NCBI GenBank assembly: GCA_023663145.1
Contig: JAMPHZ010000008.1
Coordinates: 24,982 to 88,981, forward strand
From: Odoribacter sp.
Lineage (GTDB): Bacteria; Bacteroidota; Bacteroidia; Bacteroidales; Muribaculaceae
DNA length: 64,000 nucleotides
Reading direction: 5' to 3'
The notes under the pieces are model-generated. The model worked only from the letters and a program-made list of their open reading frames with translations. It had not been told where the DNA came from and searched no databases. The position numbers and the translations under genes are program-made. Positions 7,761 to 16,886 of the stretch are shown one piece after another (positions within the stretch are counted from its first letter, which is position 1; every line of letters begins with the position of its first letter).

Positions 7761-7803
7761 TGACCAATGGGTCAGCAAATGTTATAATAATTTTCATTGG
7801 TCA
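7761..7803. repeat. 9-bp inverted repeat in the promoter
   Basis: TGACCAATG (7761-7769) and CATTGGTCA (7795-7803) are perfect inverted copies 25 bases apart. The first copy also forms the local palindrome TGACC-AATG-GGTCA (7761-7774). It covers the expected -33 region of the four-helix protein promoter, so it is a candidate operator. Confidence 0.45.
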
Positions 7804-7901
7804 CTTACAATCGTATAAAAATCCGGGGTAGGGTACTCCACACCGATAGCCGCTATTGGAACATTCTATTGAAAACTCTTCAATGCCTCCCCGGTTATTT
7901 G

Positions 7902-7909
7902 TTACTTTG
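7902..7909 (+). promoter_or_regulatory. -7 element TTACTTTG for the small protein/thrE operon
   Basis: TTACTTTG followed by C differs from the TAnnTTTG consensus by one base. It lies 19 bases before the ATG at 7929 and is the only promoter seen for the three following genes. Confidence 0.5.
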
Positions 7910-7928
7910 CTGAAAAAATTAAAGATCA

Positions 7929-8138
7929 ATGATTATGTCAACACCGCTGCTTACCTGGGCATCACTCGTATGCCTTTTGCTTCTGATTGTTATAATAAAC
8001 TCTATTCCGCATCAGCGCAATCGGCGCATATCACACCATTCCAGCCACATATTTACCATTGGCTCTGAACGTGAAGAATTTTTCATACCCGGTGACCCTG
8101 ATCCTAATGGGAATAACGACGATGAACAAGATGAATGA
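7929..8138 (+). CDS. Small membrane protein with acidic tail (69 aa)
   Basis: The peptide has one hydrophobic helix (about residues 7-24, LLTWASLVCLLLLIVIINSI), a basic/His juxtamembrane stretch (HQRNRRISHHSSH) and a strongly acidic end (DPDPNGNNDDEQDE). That layout suggests an inner-membrane protein with its C-terminus in the cytoplasm; topology is inferred. It sits right after a promoter-like box and overlaps the start of the threonine exporter gene, which supports a real, co-expressed gene. The ATG at 7935 is an alternative start. I know no family for it. A role as an accessory peptide of the exporter is possible but rests only on position. Confidence 0.5.
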   Translation: MIMSTPLLTWASLVCLLLLIVIINSIPHQRNRRISHHSSHIFTIGSEREEFFIPGDPDPNGNNDDEQDE

Positions 8139-8922
8139 CACAGCCCATTGCGGTCCATGTACCAGCCTGCGACGGCTATGTGTCTTTCTGTCACGTTATG
8201 GAGCCGCACTAATCGGTGCCGGAGCCACATGCATCCGGGTAGAGAAGAATGTGCAACGCATTGCAGCTGCATTCGGTGTGAATGTTGATATGACTATTAT
8301 GCCTCGGCACGTGCACATCTCAATTATAGGTAACGACACCACTGAACTTTTAACCGCCATCGCCTCTGTTCCGGCATCAGGGGTGAGCTTCAACATAAAC
8401 ACTGGTCTGAGCAAACTGAGTTGGAATATAGTTGACCAAAAGATGTCACTTGACGAAGCTCAGGAATCCTTCGACCATATAATCAACAGCGACTATCAGA
8501 ACAAATGGTTCGTGCTTGGAGTCGTGTCTTTGGCCAATGCCGCATTCTGCCGCCTCTTTGGTGGCGATTTATATGCAATGGCTATTGTCGGTATCGCCAC
8601 ACTTGCAGGATACTATATGAAACAGCTATGCCTCTCATATAAAATCAATCTGCGGCTTGTATTTATTATATGCTCCTTCATATCATCAGTACTCGGTGCC
8701 ACAGGGCTGTTATTCAACATAGGATCGACACCCGGCATAGCTTTGGCAACAAGTGTCTTGTATCTCGTTCCCGGAATCCCTTACCTGAACTCCTTCAGCG
8801 ACATGCTCGCATCACATTACCTTAATGCGCTGAGCCGTTTTACCGACGCCCTCATACTCACCTGCTGCATGTCGGCTGGACTTTGCGCCGGAATGTTGCT
8901 CATGCACGCCAATATGTTTTGA
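8122..8922 (+). CDS. Threonine/serine exporter, ThrE N-terminal half
   Basis: The product of about 266 residues matches the ThrE (DUF1212) module: an N-terminal soluble part (FLSRYGAALIGAGATCIRVE, NVQRIAAAFGV and an HISI strand) followed by about five membrane helices ending at the C-terminus. In Corynebacterium ThrE is a single protein exporting threonine and serine; in Bacteroidetes it is commonly split, and the complementary half follows four bases downstream here. The reading frame extends upstream to a TTG at 8059, but ATG 8122 (or 8131) is preferred because the residues match the family from there. It overlaps the end of the preceding small-protein frame by 17 bases. Substrate assignment follows the family. 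Confidence 0.8.
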   Translation: MNKMNDTAHCGPCTSLRRLCVFLSRYGAALIGAGATCIRVEKNVQRIAAAFGVNVDMTIMPRHVHISIIGNDTTELLTAIASVPASGVSFNINTGLSKLSWNIVDQKMSLDEAQESFDHIINSDYQNKWFVLGVVSLANAAFCRLFGGDLYAMAIVGIATLAGYYMKQLCLSYKINLRLVFIICSFISSVLGATGLLFNIGSTPGIALATSVLYLVPGIPYLNSFSDMLASHYLNALSRFTDALILTCCMSAGLCAGMLLMHANMF

Positions 8923-8926
8923 AATC

Positions 8927-9412
8927 ATGATATTACAAATAATTCAAGACGCATTATTTTCAGCGATAGCCGCGATAGGATTTGCCGCGATAAGCAAACC
9001 TCCACGTCGGGCTTATCTGTTTTGCGCATCCATCGCCGCCGCCGGACACTCCTTGCGGTTTATACTCATGAGTGAAACTTTCGCCATGCACATCGTACCC
9101 GCCACACTTATTGCAGCGTCTGTAATCGGAGTCCTTGCCGTATTCGCATCACCACTCTCAAATATTCCGGCCGAAACATATCTTTTTCCTGCATTACTCC
9201 CTATGATACCGGGAATGTACGCTTACAGAGCATTCGGCGCACTCGCCCTTTGCATAATGGGAGGTGAGGAAACCTTAAATCACAACTTCTTCCTGTTGGT
9301 CAACAATTCGCTTACATGCTGTTGCATTCTGCTTTGCATGGTAACCGGGGCTACAACTCCAATATTTCTATTCAGGAAAATATCATTCAGAGCAACACGG
9401 AACTCCGATTAA
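8927..9412 (+). CDS. Threonine/serine exporter, ThrE_2 half
   Basis: This 161-residue membrane protein has about five hydrophobic segments and the LFPALLPMIPGMYAYRAFGA motif typical of the ThrE_2 (DUF3815) module, which pairs with the preceding ThrE half. Together the two proteins should make one amino-acid exporter in the inner membrane. The four-base gap from the upstream stop indicates co-translation. No terminator is obvious; the following 120 bases hold the promoter of the LysR gene. Confidence 0.8.
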   Translation: MILQIIQDALFSAIAAIGFAAISKPPRRAYLFCASIAAAGHSLRFILMSETFAMHIVPATLIAASVIGVLAVFASPLSNIPAETYLFPALLPMIPGMYAYRAFGALALCIMGGEETLNHNFFLLVNNSLTCCCILLCMVTGATTPIFLFRKISFRATRNSD

Positions 9413-9509
9413 CCTATATACTCCCCAAAGTAAGGGAATAAGTTACACTGTGGAATAAAAGTGATTAAGAAACTTTTGACATATTATTTTCATAGTCAGT
9501 TTTATTTGT

Positions 9510-9517
9510 TACCTTTG
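9510..9517 (+). promoter_or_regulatory. -7 element TACCTTTG of the LysR gene
   Basis: TACCTTTG followed by C lies 17 bases before the ATG at 9535, fitting the group consensus TAnnTTTG. Confidence 0.6.
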
Positions 9518-9534
9518 CCTATTATAGAAATTTT

Positions 9535-10434
9535 ATGGAACTGCGACAACTGAAATATTTTGCAAAAATAGCCGAGACCCTCAATTTCTCGGAGGCTGCC
9601 AAGCAATTATTCATCACCCAGAGCACACTATCGCAACAGATCAAGCAGCTTGAAGCCGAACTCGACACACCTCTCCTAAGCCGTAGCAGCCACCATGTGG
9701 CGCTAACCGAAGCCGGTCGGCTTATATATGACCACGCCAAGCGCACATTACATGAAGCCGACCTCTGCGTACAGCAGATACATGATCTGAACAACCTCGC
9801 CACAGGGACCCTGAACATTGGCGTGACATACTCGTTCAGCCCCATGCTGACCGAAACATTGATCTCTTTCATGAAATTATATCCACGCATACGCCTAAAC
9901 ATATTTTATAAATCAATGTCTGAACTGATGCAGATGCTGCGATCAGGTGAAGTCGACTTTGTGCTCGCATTCAAGCCCTCTCAGGCTGTGGATGGCATTG
10001 AATCGCACATTTTATTTCAGAATTTTCTCTCAGTAGTCGTTGGCATGAATCATCCACTCGCTGCCCGCGACCACATCACAGTCCCTGAACTTGAACGTTA
10101 TGATCTTGCACTTCCATCAAAAGGATTGCAGGCACGCAACGCCTTCGACGAAATTATATCCCCATATGCAAGTCTTAAAGTACGGATTGAACTCAACGAA
10201 GTCAACATCCTGCTTAAACTCGTTCGGCAAAGCATGCTCGTGACAGTACTTGCCGAAACATCTACTTTAAATGAACCAATGGTAAAATCAATACCCCTTG
10301 ACATTCCCGACAATTCAATGGCCGGTTGCGTTCATACACTTAAGAATGCCTATCGCAAACGCTCGATGCAGGAATTCATACGGATGCTCGGAGAATCAGT
10401 GGCTGTAAAAGAACGACGTATCGACTGGTTATGA
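9535..10434 (+). CDS. LysR-family transcriptional regulator
   Basis: The 299-residue protein has the standard LysR N-terminal helix-turn-helix (MELRQLKYFAKIAETLNFSE, then AAKQLFITQSTLSQQIKQLE), a linker helix and a substrate-binding domain of periplasmic-binding-protein type (from about residue 90: GTLNIGVTYSFSPMLTETLI). It resembles the CynR/CbbR branch. LysR proteins usually control a divergent neighbour, but here the upstream genes run in the same direction and the gap is only 122 bases, so its target is not evident. Possible targets are the split threonine exporter upstream or the M3 peptidase downstream; neither is supported by a visible T-N11-A site. Confidence 0.9.
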   Translation: MELRQLKYFAKIAETLNFSEAAKQLFITQSTLSQQIKQLEAELDTPLLSRSSHHVALTEAGRLIYDHAKRTLHEADLCVQQIHDLNNLATGTLNIGVTYSFSPMLTETLISFMKLYPRIRLNIFYKSMSELMQMLRSGEVDFVLAFKPSQAVDGIESHILFQNFLSVVVGMNHPLAARDHITVPELERYDLALPSKGLQARNAFDEIISPYASLKVRIELNEVNILLKLVRQSMLVTVLAETSTLNEPMVKSIPLDIPDNSMAGCVHTLKNAYRKRSMQEFIRMLGESVAVKERRIDWL

Positions 10435-10578
10435 CGCATACCATATACCGGCGCGTCAACCAATACTGTTCACAGTCTATCCCACAGCACACATCACAGA
10501 CCCTATGCACGCCTATACACGCATGTGGCACTGATAAGTTTTTTCGTAACTTCACAATGCCGTTCGGATTTTTTGTTG

Positions 10579-10586
10579 TATCTTTG
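10579..10586 (+). promoter_or_regulatory. -7 element TATCTTTG of the M3 peptidase gene
   Basis: TATCTTTG followed by C matches TAnnTTTG and lies 19 bases before the ATG at 10606. Confidence 0.6.
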
Positions 10587-10605
10587 CTAAAAATTTTGTT
10601 TATTA

Positions 10606-12726
10606 ATGTATAAGAAACTGTTATCATTAGCGGTGGCCGGGCTATTGGCCGGGTCGTCGCCCTGCATTGCTCAAGAAACCATGCGTGTGAACCCATTCTT
10701 GCAAGATTACACAACCGTGTATGAAATCCCGCCGTTCGCCGACATCACCTACGATGATTACATGCCGGCTCTGCGCGCTGCCATTGATCAGCATAATGCC
10801 GAGATTGATTACATATGCTTCCTCTCGGAAACCCCTACTTTCGAAAATACGATTCTCGCGCTTGAAAAAGCCGGGCGCACCCTTGACAAGGTTGTTTACG
10901 TATTCTCTGCTCTTGAGGAATCCAATTCCTCACCTGAAATGGTTGCGATAGCCGAAGAATTCTACCCTCTATATTCTCAGCATTCCGATGCCATTGCAAT
11001 GAACAAAGCATTGTTCAAACGCATCAAATATCTATATAACCAGCGTGAGAATCTCGGTCTGCAACCTGACCAGATTCGACTTATCGAGCAATACTACAAA
11101 AACTTTGTGCGCAGTGGTGCGCTCCTTAACTCAGCCCAGAAGAAGGAACTCACTGAACTTAATACCCAACTCACGTCACTTTATCTCACATTCAACAAAA
11201 ACCTGCTCAACGCAACAAATGCATTCAGCATCGTAATTGATGACGAAGCTCGCCTCGCAGGCCTTCCGGCGAATCTCATTGCTACAGCGGCAGAGGAAGC
11301 TGCAGCCCGCGGACTCGGAACCGGCAAGTGGGTATTTACACTCCACGCACCGAGCCGCCTCCCTGTGCTACAATATGCATCCGACCGCGATTTACGCCGA
11401 CAAATGTACCAAGGATACACATCTCTCGCCCAAAGCGGTGAATATAACAACCTGCCTGTCATCAGCGACATACTTCAGATCCGGGCTAAAAAAGCACACC
11501 TGCTTGGCTATAAGGATTTCGGATCATACATGACAGAAAATGTAATGGCCAAGACCGTCGACAACGCCCGTAACCTGCTTATGCAGATATGGAAACCCGC
11601 CGTTGATCGAGTTAACCAAGAAGTATTGGAAATGCAAGCACTTGCTGATGCAGCCGGCGACAACATAACCATTGAACCCTGGGACTACTATTACTATGCC
11701 GAGAAAGTACGCGCACATAAATACAACCTTGATGAAAATGAGGTTCGCGCATATTTCCCGGTTGACTCGGTACGGAAAGGCATTTTTACATTGGCCGAAA
11801 AACTTTACGGTGTTAAATTCACCGAAATGCCTGACGCGCCTAAATACTTCGATGAAGTTACTGTATACGACGTTACCGATACAGCTACAGGTGAGCACAT
11901 CGCTACCTTCATGACCGATTACTTCACCCGCCCAAGCAAGCGTCAGGGAGCATGGATGAGCGAATTCAAAGGATCATGGACCGAAGATGACGGCACCTCT
12001 TCACGCCCCGTTATTTTCAACGTCGGAAACTTCACCCGCCCGGCAGGCGATACCCCGTCATTGCTTACACTTGACGAAGTTGAGACAATGTTCCACGAAT
12101 TCGGGCACGGCCTTCACGGCATGCTAACACGCGCCCGTTACAAAAGCCAGGCCGGCACAAATGTCGACCGTGATTTCGTAGAACTCCCCTCACAGATCAC
12201 AGAACATTGGGCCATGGAACCGGAATTGCTACGCGTTTACGCTCACCATTACATCACTGGCGAAACCATACCCGACGACCTTATCGCTCGCCTTGAAGCT
12301 GCATCAACACACAATCAAGGATTCACAACAGCCGAATTGTGCGGTGCCGCACTCCTTGACCTTGAGTTTGGAGAACTCAATCCCGACGGGCCTGTAGACG
12401 TCACCGCATTCGAGCAACAGGTCACCGAGAAACTCGGAATGCCGGCTCAGCTAACATACCGCTATCGCCCGACATACTTCAAACACGTATTTGGTAGCGA
12501 CGGCTATGCATCAGGATATTACACTTACCTTTGGGCCGAGGTACTTGACACTGACGGATTCGAACTCTTCAAGGAGAAAGGTGTGTTCGATCAAGCCACT
12601 GCCGCTTCATTCAAGCACAATGTACTTGAGATGGGAGGTTCGGAAGATCCTATGACTCTCTACATCCGATTCCGTGGACACGAGCCTTCAGTCGATGCCC
12701 TCCTTCGCAATCGAGGACTCAAATAA
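10606..12726 (+). CDS. dcp: M3-family peptidase (peptidyl-dipeptidase Dcp-like), secreted
   Basis: The 706-residue product carries a signal peptide (MYKKLLSLAVAGLLAGSSPC, with CIAQE after it) and a full M3 zinc-peptidase fold. The active site is HEFGH at 497-501, with E526 (FVELPSQ) the expected third zinc ligand. The N-terminal helical part begins NPFLQDYTTVYEIPPFADIT, characteristic of Dcp/oligopeptidase A relatives. The enzyme probably removes dipeptides from the C-terminus of short peptides in the periplasm. A lipoprotein reading (Cys near residue 20) is possible but the cleavage pattern is not clear-cut. It is monocistronic, with its own promoter and a downstream terminator. Confidence 0.88.
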   Translation: MYKKLLSLAVAGLLAGSSPCIAQETMRVNPFLQDYTTVYEIPPFADITYDDYMPALRAAIDQHNAEIDYICFLSETPTFENTILALEKAGRTLDKVVYVFSALEESNSSPEMVAIAEEFYPLYSQHSDAIAMNKALFKRIKYLYNQRENLGLQPDQIRLIEQYYKNFVRSGALLNSAQKKELTELNTQLTSLYLTFNKNLLNATNAFSIVIDDEARLAGLPANLIATAAEEAAARGLGTGKWVFTLHAPSRLPVLQYASDRDLRRQMYQGYTSLAQSGEYNNLPVISDILQIRAKKAHLLGYKDFGSYMTENVMAKTVDNARNLLMQIWKPAVDRVNQEVLEMQALADAAGDNITIEPWDYYYYAEKVRAHKYNLDENEVRAYFPVDSVRKGIFTLAEKLYGVKFTEMPDAPKYFDEVTVYDVTDTATGEHIATFMTDYFTRPSKRQGAWMSEFKGSWTEDDGTSSRPVIFNVGNFTRPAGDTPSLLTLDEVETMFHEFGHGLHGMLTRARYKSQAGTNVDRDFVELPSQITEHWAMEPELLRVYAHHYITGETIPDDLIARLEAASTHNQGFTTAELCGAALLDLEFGELNPDGPVDVTAFEQQVTEKLGMPAQLTYRYRPTYFKHVFGSDGYASGYYTYLWAEVLDTDGFELFKEKGVFDQATAASFKHNVLEMGGSEDPMTLYIRFRGHEPSVDALLRNRGLK

Positions 12727-12760
12727 CTCCAGGCCCTAAGCAAAAATACATTTAGCTGCT

Positions 12761-12796
12761 CCCTCGCCCGCTCAAATAAGCAGGCGAGGGATTTTA
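12761..12796 (+). terminator. Terminator after the M3 peptidase
   Basis: CCCTCGCC (12761-12768) pairs with GGCGAGGG (12783-12790) over 14 bases and is followed by ATTTTA. It sits 34 bases after the stop codon. Confidence 0.7.
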
Positions 12797-12983
12797 TATT
12801 TAGGCATGGGGAATATATCCAATCTTATATTATACGGCAAATCTGCCAAAACACAATTTAAGCCGAACATAAATATACCTTTTAACTAATCTTGAACATT
12901 ACCGCTATAGGTATTGTTACAAAATAAAATCTAATAAGTAGAATTTCAACATCAGCTACTTTATCAAATCCTAACTATTCATA

Positions 12984-13922
12984 ATGATTAAACACACACT
13001 ACTTCTTACGCTTGCACTCTTAAGTTGCTGTAACATTGTAAATGCTCAGACTACAGTATCCGAAATGTATATAATCCCGGTAGATGCTTATGGCAACCCC
13101 TCTTTCGATGGTGAAGACTTCACTGACAAGATAACCATGACCGCGGCACCCGACGGTACATTTTCTGTGACAGGGTGCGACATCGAATACGGCTTCTATT
13201 TCTTAGGACAATCCGACAAAACCGGCTCGTTATATTCCCTCAACTCATGGGCGGTGAATCCGCCGGTTCAGATCGGGCCTAATCCTGCAATAATAACCAC
13301 TTCCTCATCAAAAAACTATATCCGGGTATCATCCGGCAGTTATGACATAAAATTTATACAGAGAAGCATCTCTGGCGAGGGGTTTCACACATTTACCATA
13401 TCAGCCACAGATGAGGAAACAGAATACCCATCCGAAATTTACCTCATAACTGACACATCTCCATCGCAATGCATTGCAGTTAGTGGTAAGAATGGCATAT
13501 ATAATTATGATTATTCCCAAGGTTTGTCCGCATTCAAAATTTCATATGAACCAAGCGGCGATTACACATCATTCATCTACGGCCCGATAAACGCGACAGA
13601 TGCGTCGTTGACATTAGATAGGGAAACATGGGTTGCCTTAGGGAAAAACACCGACACAAGTTTTGAGTACACAGTAATTGCAAGAGAAGATCCTTTCAGT
13701 GCTCCGCCGTTGATACTAACCATATCAGTCGTACCCGACAATCAGTACGTTCTCCTTCACGAAGATGACATATCAGGCATAACCGGCATAGATAAAGATG
13801 AAGCCTGCACCCATGCGGAGTTCTACACCATAAGCGGCACCCAGATCAATGAAAAAGACCTGACACCGGGAATATACATAAAGAAACAAGGTAACCACAC
13901 CTCCAAACATATTATCAGATAA
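12984..13922 (+). CDS. Secreted protein with T9SS type A-like C-terminal tail
   Basis: The 312-residue protein has a signal peptide ending near residue 21 (CNIVNAQT) and a mature region that looks all-beta, with many Ser/Thr/Tyr and aromatic residues. The last 35 residues (EFYTISGTQINEKDLTPGIY, then IKKQGNHTSKHIIR) follow the pattern of type A C-terminal sorting domains of the type IX secretion system: a Y-x-(I/L)-x-G segment, then x-L-x-x-G-I-Y and a basic end. That suggests export through T9SS and surface attachment or release, if the organism has the machinery; none of its genes are in this window. The body of the protein resembles no enzyme I know. No clear promoter box is visible upstream. 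Confidence 0.65.
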   Translation: MIKHTLLLTLALLSCCNIVNAQTTVSEMYIIPVDAYGNPSFDGEDFTDKITMTAAPDGTFSVTGCDIEYGFYFLGQSDKTGSLYSLNSWAVNPPVQIGPNPAIITTSSSKNYIRVSSGSYDIKFIQRSISGEGFHTFTISATDEETEYPSEIYLITDTSPSQCIAVSGKNGIYNYDYSQGLSAFKISYEPSGDYTSFIYGPINATDASLTLDRETWVALGKNTDTSFEYTVIAREDPFSAPPLILTISVVPDNQYVLLHEDDISGITGIDKDEACTHAEFYTISGTQINEKDLTPGIYIKKQGNHTSKHIIR

Positions 13923-13972
13923 CTTCAGTAATTTGCTGATTTGGCGGTCTGATATTAAACTGCTGATTAATT

Positions 13973-14018
13973 TGACAATGGCGGATCCATTCTCATAATG
14001 GCAAGTCCGTCATTGTCA
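13973..14018. terminator. Long nested hairpin, probable terminator
   Basis: TGACAATGGCGGA (13973-13985) pairs with TCCGTCATTGTCA (14006-14018) with one mismatch. The loop itself contains CCATT/AATGG arms. It follows the T9SS-tailed gene by 50 bases, with little T-run, and precedes the clpC promoter. Confidence 0.5.
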
Positions 14019-14102
14019 GTTTACACAACATAAGTGAGTTAATATTCCGTAAAATATTACAGCATCTGACTTTGGATTATCACACATATCATATATTTTT
14101 TG

Positions 14103-14110
14103 TAACTTTG
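14103..14110 (+). promoter_or_regulatory. -7 element TAACTTTG of clpC
   Basis: TAACTTTG lies 94 bases before the preferred clpC ATG at 14204 and 70 before the ATG at 14180. A small dyad GTTAATATT / AATATTAC (14038-14060) lies 45-65 bases upstream and might be an operator. No CIRCE-type element is seen. Confidence 0.55.
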
Positions 14111-14203
14111 AACAAAGATTACATTGTCGCGTTGTATTTTTATTGACATTATGCGACAATTTGGCATAGATTTTGCTTTATGCCATTTACTTATTTATTC
14201 AGC

Positions 14204-16759
14204 ATGGATAACAAATTCTCAGATAACTTCAAAGACATGATGCTAAAGGCCCGCCAGCAAGCCGAGCGTCACAACAACTCGCTTATCGAACCTGAACACC
14301 TATTGCTGGCCATTCTCTCCGACCCGGATAGTGAGGCGTTTGTTACCGCTAACTCTCTCATCGACGATAACCGTCTGGCCCAGATGCTCGGGACCCTCGA
14401 CGATGGTCTTTTCGAGCTTACAGCTCCTCGGGCGCGCGAAGTGAACGTAAGCGACCTAAGTGCACGCATTACAAAACTGTCTGTTCTCGAAGCCCGTATG
14501 CTTAAAGACGATATTATTGATCCGATACACGTGATGCTGGCTATCTTCCATAATTACGAAATTCAATCAAAAGATTCGTTCAAGCCATTTTTCAATGCAG
14601 GCCTTTCATATTCCCGACTGTTCAAAACATTAAACGGTCGTCGTGGAACTGCCGTGGCAGGTCTGGCTGCTGACGACGATCTGCAAGCCGAAGATGAACC
14701 GACACAACCTCGCCGCGAGCAATCGGTCGGCAACAATGATGCACCAAAATCATCCACATCCCGGGGCCGTAAATCCACATCCGGGGCAGATACCCCAATG
14801 CTTGATAAATTCGGTCACGACATGACACGCGCTGCGGCTGCCGGTGACCTTGACCCCGTAGTCGGTCGCGAGACAGAGATCGAACGCCTTGCGCAGATCC
14901 TCAGCCGCCGGAAAAAGAACAACCCTGTATTAATCGGAGAGCCGGGTGTCGGTAAATCAGCTATAGTGGAAGGCCTTGCACTGCGCATTGTGCAGCGAAA
15001 AGTTCCACGCGTACTCTTCAACAAAAGGGTCGTTGCCCTTGATATGGCTTCACTTGTCGCCGGCACAAAATACCGCGGCGAATTTGAGGAACGCGTAAAA
15101 GCTATTCTTACCGAGCTCTCAAAGAACCGCGACGTAATACTCTTCATTGACGAGATACACACAATCGTAGGCGCAGGCAATGCCCAAGGGCAAATGGACG
15201 CCGCTAACATGCTCAAACCTGCGCTCGCACGCGGAGAACTGCAATGCATCGGCGCTACAACCCTTGACGAATACCGGGTGAACATCGAAAAAGACGGCGC
15301 TCTTGAACGTCGTTTCCAGAAAGTAATGGTTGAACCAACCACCGCCGAGGAAACGGTGACAATTCTCAATAACATAAAGTCCAAATACGAAGACCACCAC
15401 AACGTCACATATACACCCGAAGCAATTCAGGCTTGCGTCAAGCTCACTGACCGCTATGTGAGCGACCGCAACTTCCCTGACAAAGCAATAGACGCCCTTG
15501 ACGAAGCAGGAGCCCGCGCTCATATAATTAACGTAACCGTTCCTGCCGAGATTGAGACTCTCGAAGCCCGGATAGAGGAAGCCTCAAAGAAAAAACTTGA
15601 GGCTGCACACGCCCAGAACTTCGAGCTTGCTGCAGTATGGCGCGACAAGGCACAGAAACTCACCGCCGAACTCGAAAATGCGAAAGCCGCCTGGGAACAG
15701 ACCCTTGAAAATAACCGTGTGACAGTAGACGAGGACAAAGTTGCTGAAGTCGTGGCTATGATGACCGGCGTACCTGTACAACGGGTGGCACAGGCTGAGG
15801 GAAAACGCCTGATGGAAATGGGACCGGCACTCCATAAAGAAATTATCGGCCAGGATGAAGCTATTGACAAAATATGTAAAGCTATACGCCGCAACAGACT
15901 CGGACTTAAAGATCCCGGTAAACCTATCGGAGCTTTCATGTTCCTCGGTCCGACTGGCGTCGGAAAGACGCACCTTGCCAAGAAACTCGCCGAATTCCTT
16001 TTCGATTCAGCAGATACACTTATCCGTATCGACATGAGCGAATACATGGAAAAATTCACAGTCTCACGCCTTGTGGGTGCTCCTCCGGGATACGTCGGGT
16101 ATGACGAAGGCGGACAGTTGACCGAAGCCGTGCGCCGGCATCCTTACTCAGTGGTGCTGCTCGACGAAATTGAAAAAGCCCATCCCGATGTCTTCAACCT
16201 CCTTCTGCAAGTTCTTGACGAAGGTCGCCTGACCGATTCCATGGGACGACGGGTCGATTTCAAAAACACAATCATAATAATGACTTCCAATATCGGCACA
16301 CGTCAGCTCAAAGACTTCGGCACTGGTGTCGGATTCGCGACATCCTCAAATGACACACAGGCACAGCACGCCGTGATCCGGAAGGCACTTAACAAAGCCT
16401 TTTCACCCGAATTCCTCAACCGCGTTGACGACATCGTCATGTTTGACCAGCTCAGCCGGCAGGCTATCTTCAGCATCATAGATATTGAACTTGAAGGATT
16501 CCGGCACAGGCTTGCCGATATGGGATACTCGCTAAAACTTTCTGACAGGGCACGTAATTTCATCGCTGACAGCGGGTATGACCCGCAATTCGGCGCCCGA
16601 CCGCTCAAGAGAGCGATACAGAAGTACCTCGAAGACGAACTCGCCGAACTGATTCTCGCCGCCGAACTACTGCCCGGCAATGAAGTCGAAGTCGACTACG
16701 ACCCCGAGGAAAAGAAAATAAAGACATCCATCGTGTCACACGAGACATCCCCGCAGTGA
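14204..16759 (+). CDS. clpC: ClpC-type AAA+ unfoldase
   Basis: This is an HSP100 unfoldase that feeds substrates to ClpP. The 851-residue protein (from ATG 14204, [13 protein letters not shown], the family's usual beginning) has a Clp_N repeat domain (about 1-150) and a charged linker. The first AAA+ module has Walker [10 protein letters not shown] near 245 and Walker [10 protein letters not shown] middle region has a UVR-like stretch ([20 protein letters not shown]). The second AAA+ module has [19 protein letters not shown] in the second module corresponds to the VGF loop that docks on ClpP in ClpC. An in-frame ATG at 14180 would add eight residues. It is a single-gene unit with its own promoter and a strong terminator. 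Confidence 0.93.
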   Translation: MDNKFSDNFKDMMLKARQQAERHNNSLIEPEHLLLAILSDPDSEAFVTANSLIDDNRLAQMLGTLDDGLFELTAPRAREVNVSDLSARITKLSVLEARMLKDDIIDPIHVMLAIFHNYEIQSKDSFKPFFNAGLSYSRLFKTLNGRRGTAVAGLAADDDLQAEDEPTQPRREQSVGNNDAPKSSTSRGRKSTSGADTPMLDKFGHDMTRAAAAGDLDPVVGRETEIERLAQILSRRKKNNPVLIGEPGVGKSAIVEGLALRIVQRKVPRVLFNKRVVALDMASLVAGTKYRGEFEERVKAILTELSKNRDVILFIDEIHTIVGAGNAQGQMDAANMLKPALARGELQCIGATTLDEYRVNIEKDGALERRFQKVMVEPTTAEETVTILNNIKSKYEDHHNVTYTPEAIQACVKLTDRYVSDRNFPDKAIDALDEAGARAHIINVTVPAEIETLEARIEEASKKKLEAAHAQNFELAAVWRDKAQKLTAELENAKAAWEQTLENNRVTVDEDKVAEVVAMMTGVPVQRVAQAEGKRLMEMGPALHKEIIGQDEAIDKICKAIRRNRLGLKDPGKPIGAFMFLGPTGVGKTHLAKKLAEFLFDSADTLIRIDMSEYMEKFTVSRLVGAPPGYVGYDEGGQLTEAVRRHPYSVVLLDEIEKAHPDVFNLLLQVLDEGRLTDSMGRRVDFKNTIIIMTSNIGTRQLKDFGTGVGFATSSNDTQAQHAVIRKALNKAFSPEFLNRVDDIVMFDQLSRQAIFSIIDIELEGFRHRLADMGYSLKLSDRARNFIADSGYDPQFGARPLKRAIQKYLEDELAELILAAELLPGNEVEVDYDPEEKKIKTSIVSHETSPQ

Positions 16760-16770
16760 CATCAACTATA

Positions 16771-16797
16771 AAAAGCGCCCTTACGGGTGCTTTTTTG
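16771..16797 (+). terminator. Rho-independent terminator of clpC
   Basis: AAAAGCGCCC (16771-16780) pairs with GGGTGCTTTT (16785-16794), with one G-T pair and a 4-base loop, continuing into a T-run. Confidence 0.85.
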
Positions 16798-16821
16798 TTT
16801 GCACATATTTTGAAAATTCTG

Positions 16822-16829
16822 TAATTTTG
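16822..16829 (+). promoter_or_regulatory. -7 element TAATTTTG of the pyrB operon
   Basis: TAATTTTG matches TAnnTTTG and lies 58 bases before the pyrB ATG at 16887, immediately after the clpC terminator. It is the only promoter I see for the pyrB-to-recG run. Confidence 0.55.
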
Positions 16830-16886
16830 TACCGCCAACCAAGGCCTGCAAAGTGAAGCTTGCATAAATTTAAACAATATATACCG

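Noticed and set aside
7856..8068. A 70-codon plus-strand frame overlapping the small acidic-tailed protein
   Set aside because: It starts upstream of the promoter box, and its sequence lacks the clear membrane helix seen in the other frame.
15520..16059. Long antisense frames within clpC
   Set aside because: They mirror a well-conserved gene on the other strand and are Ser/Arg-rich, as expected of antisense reading of biased codons.
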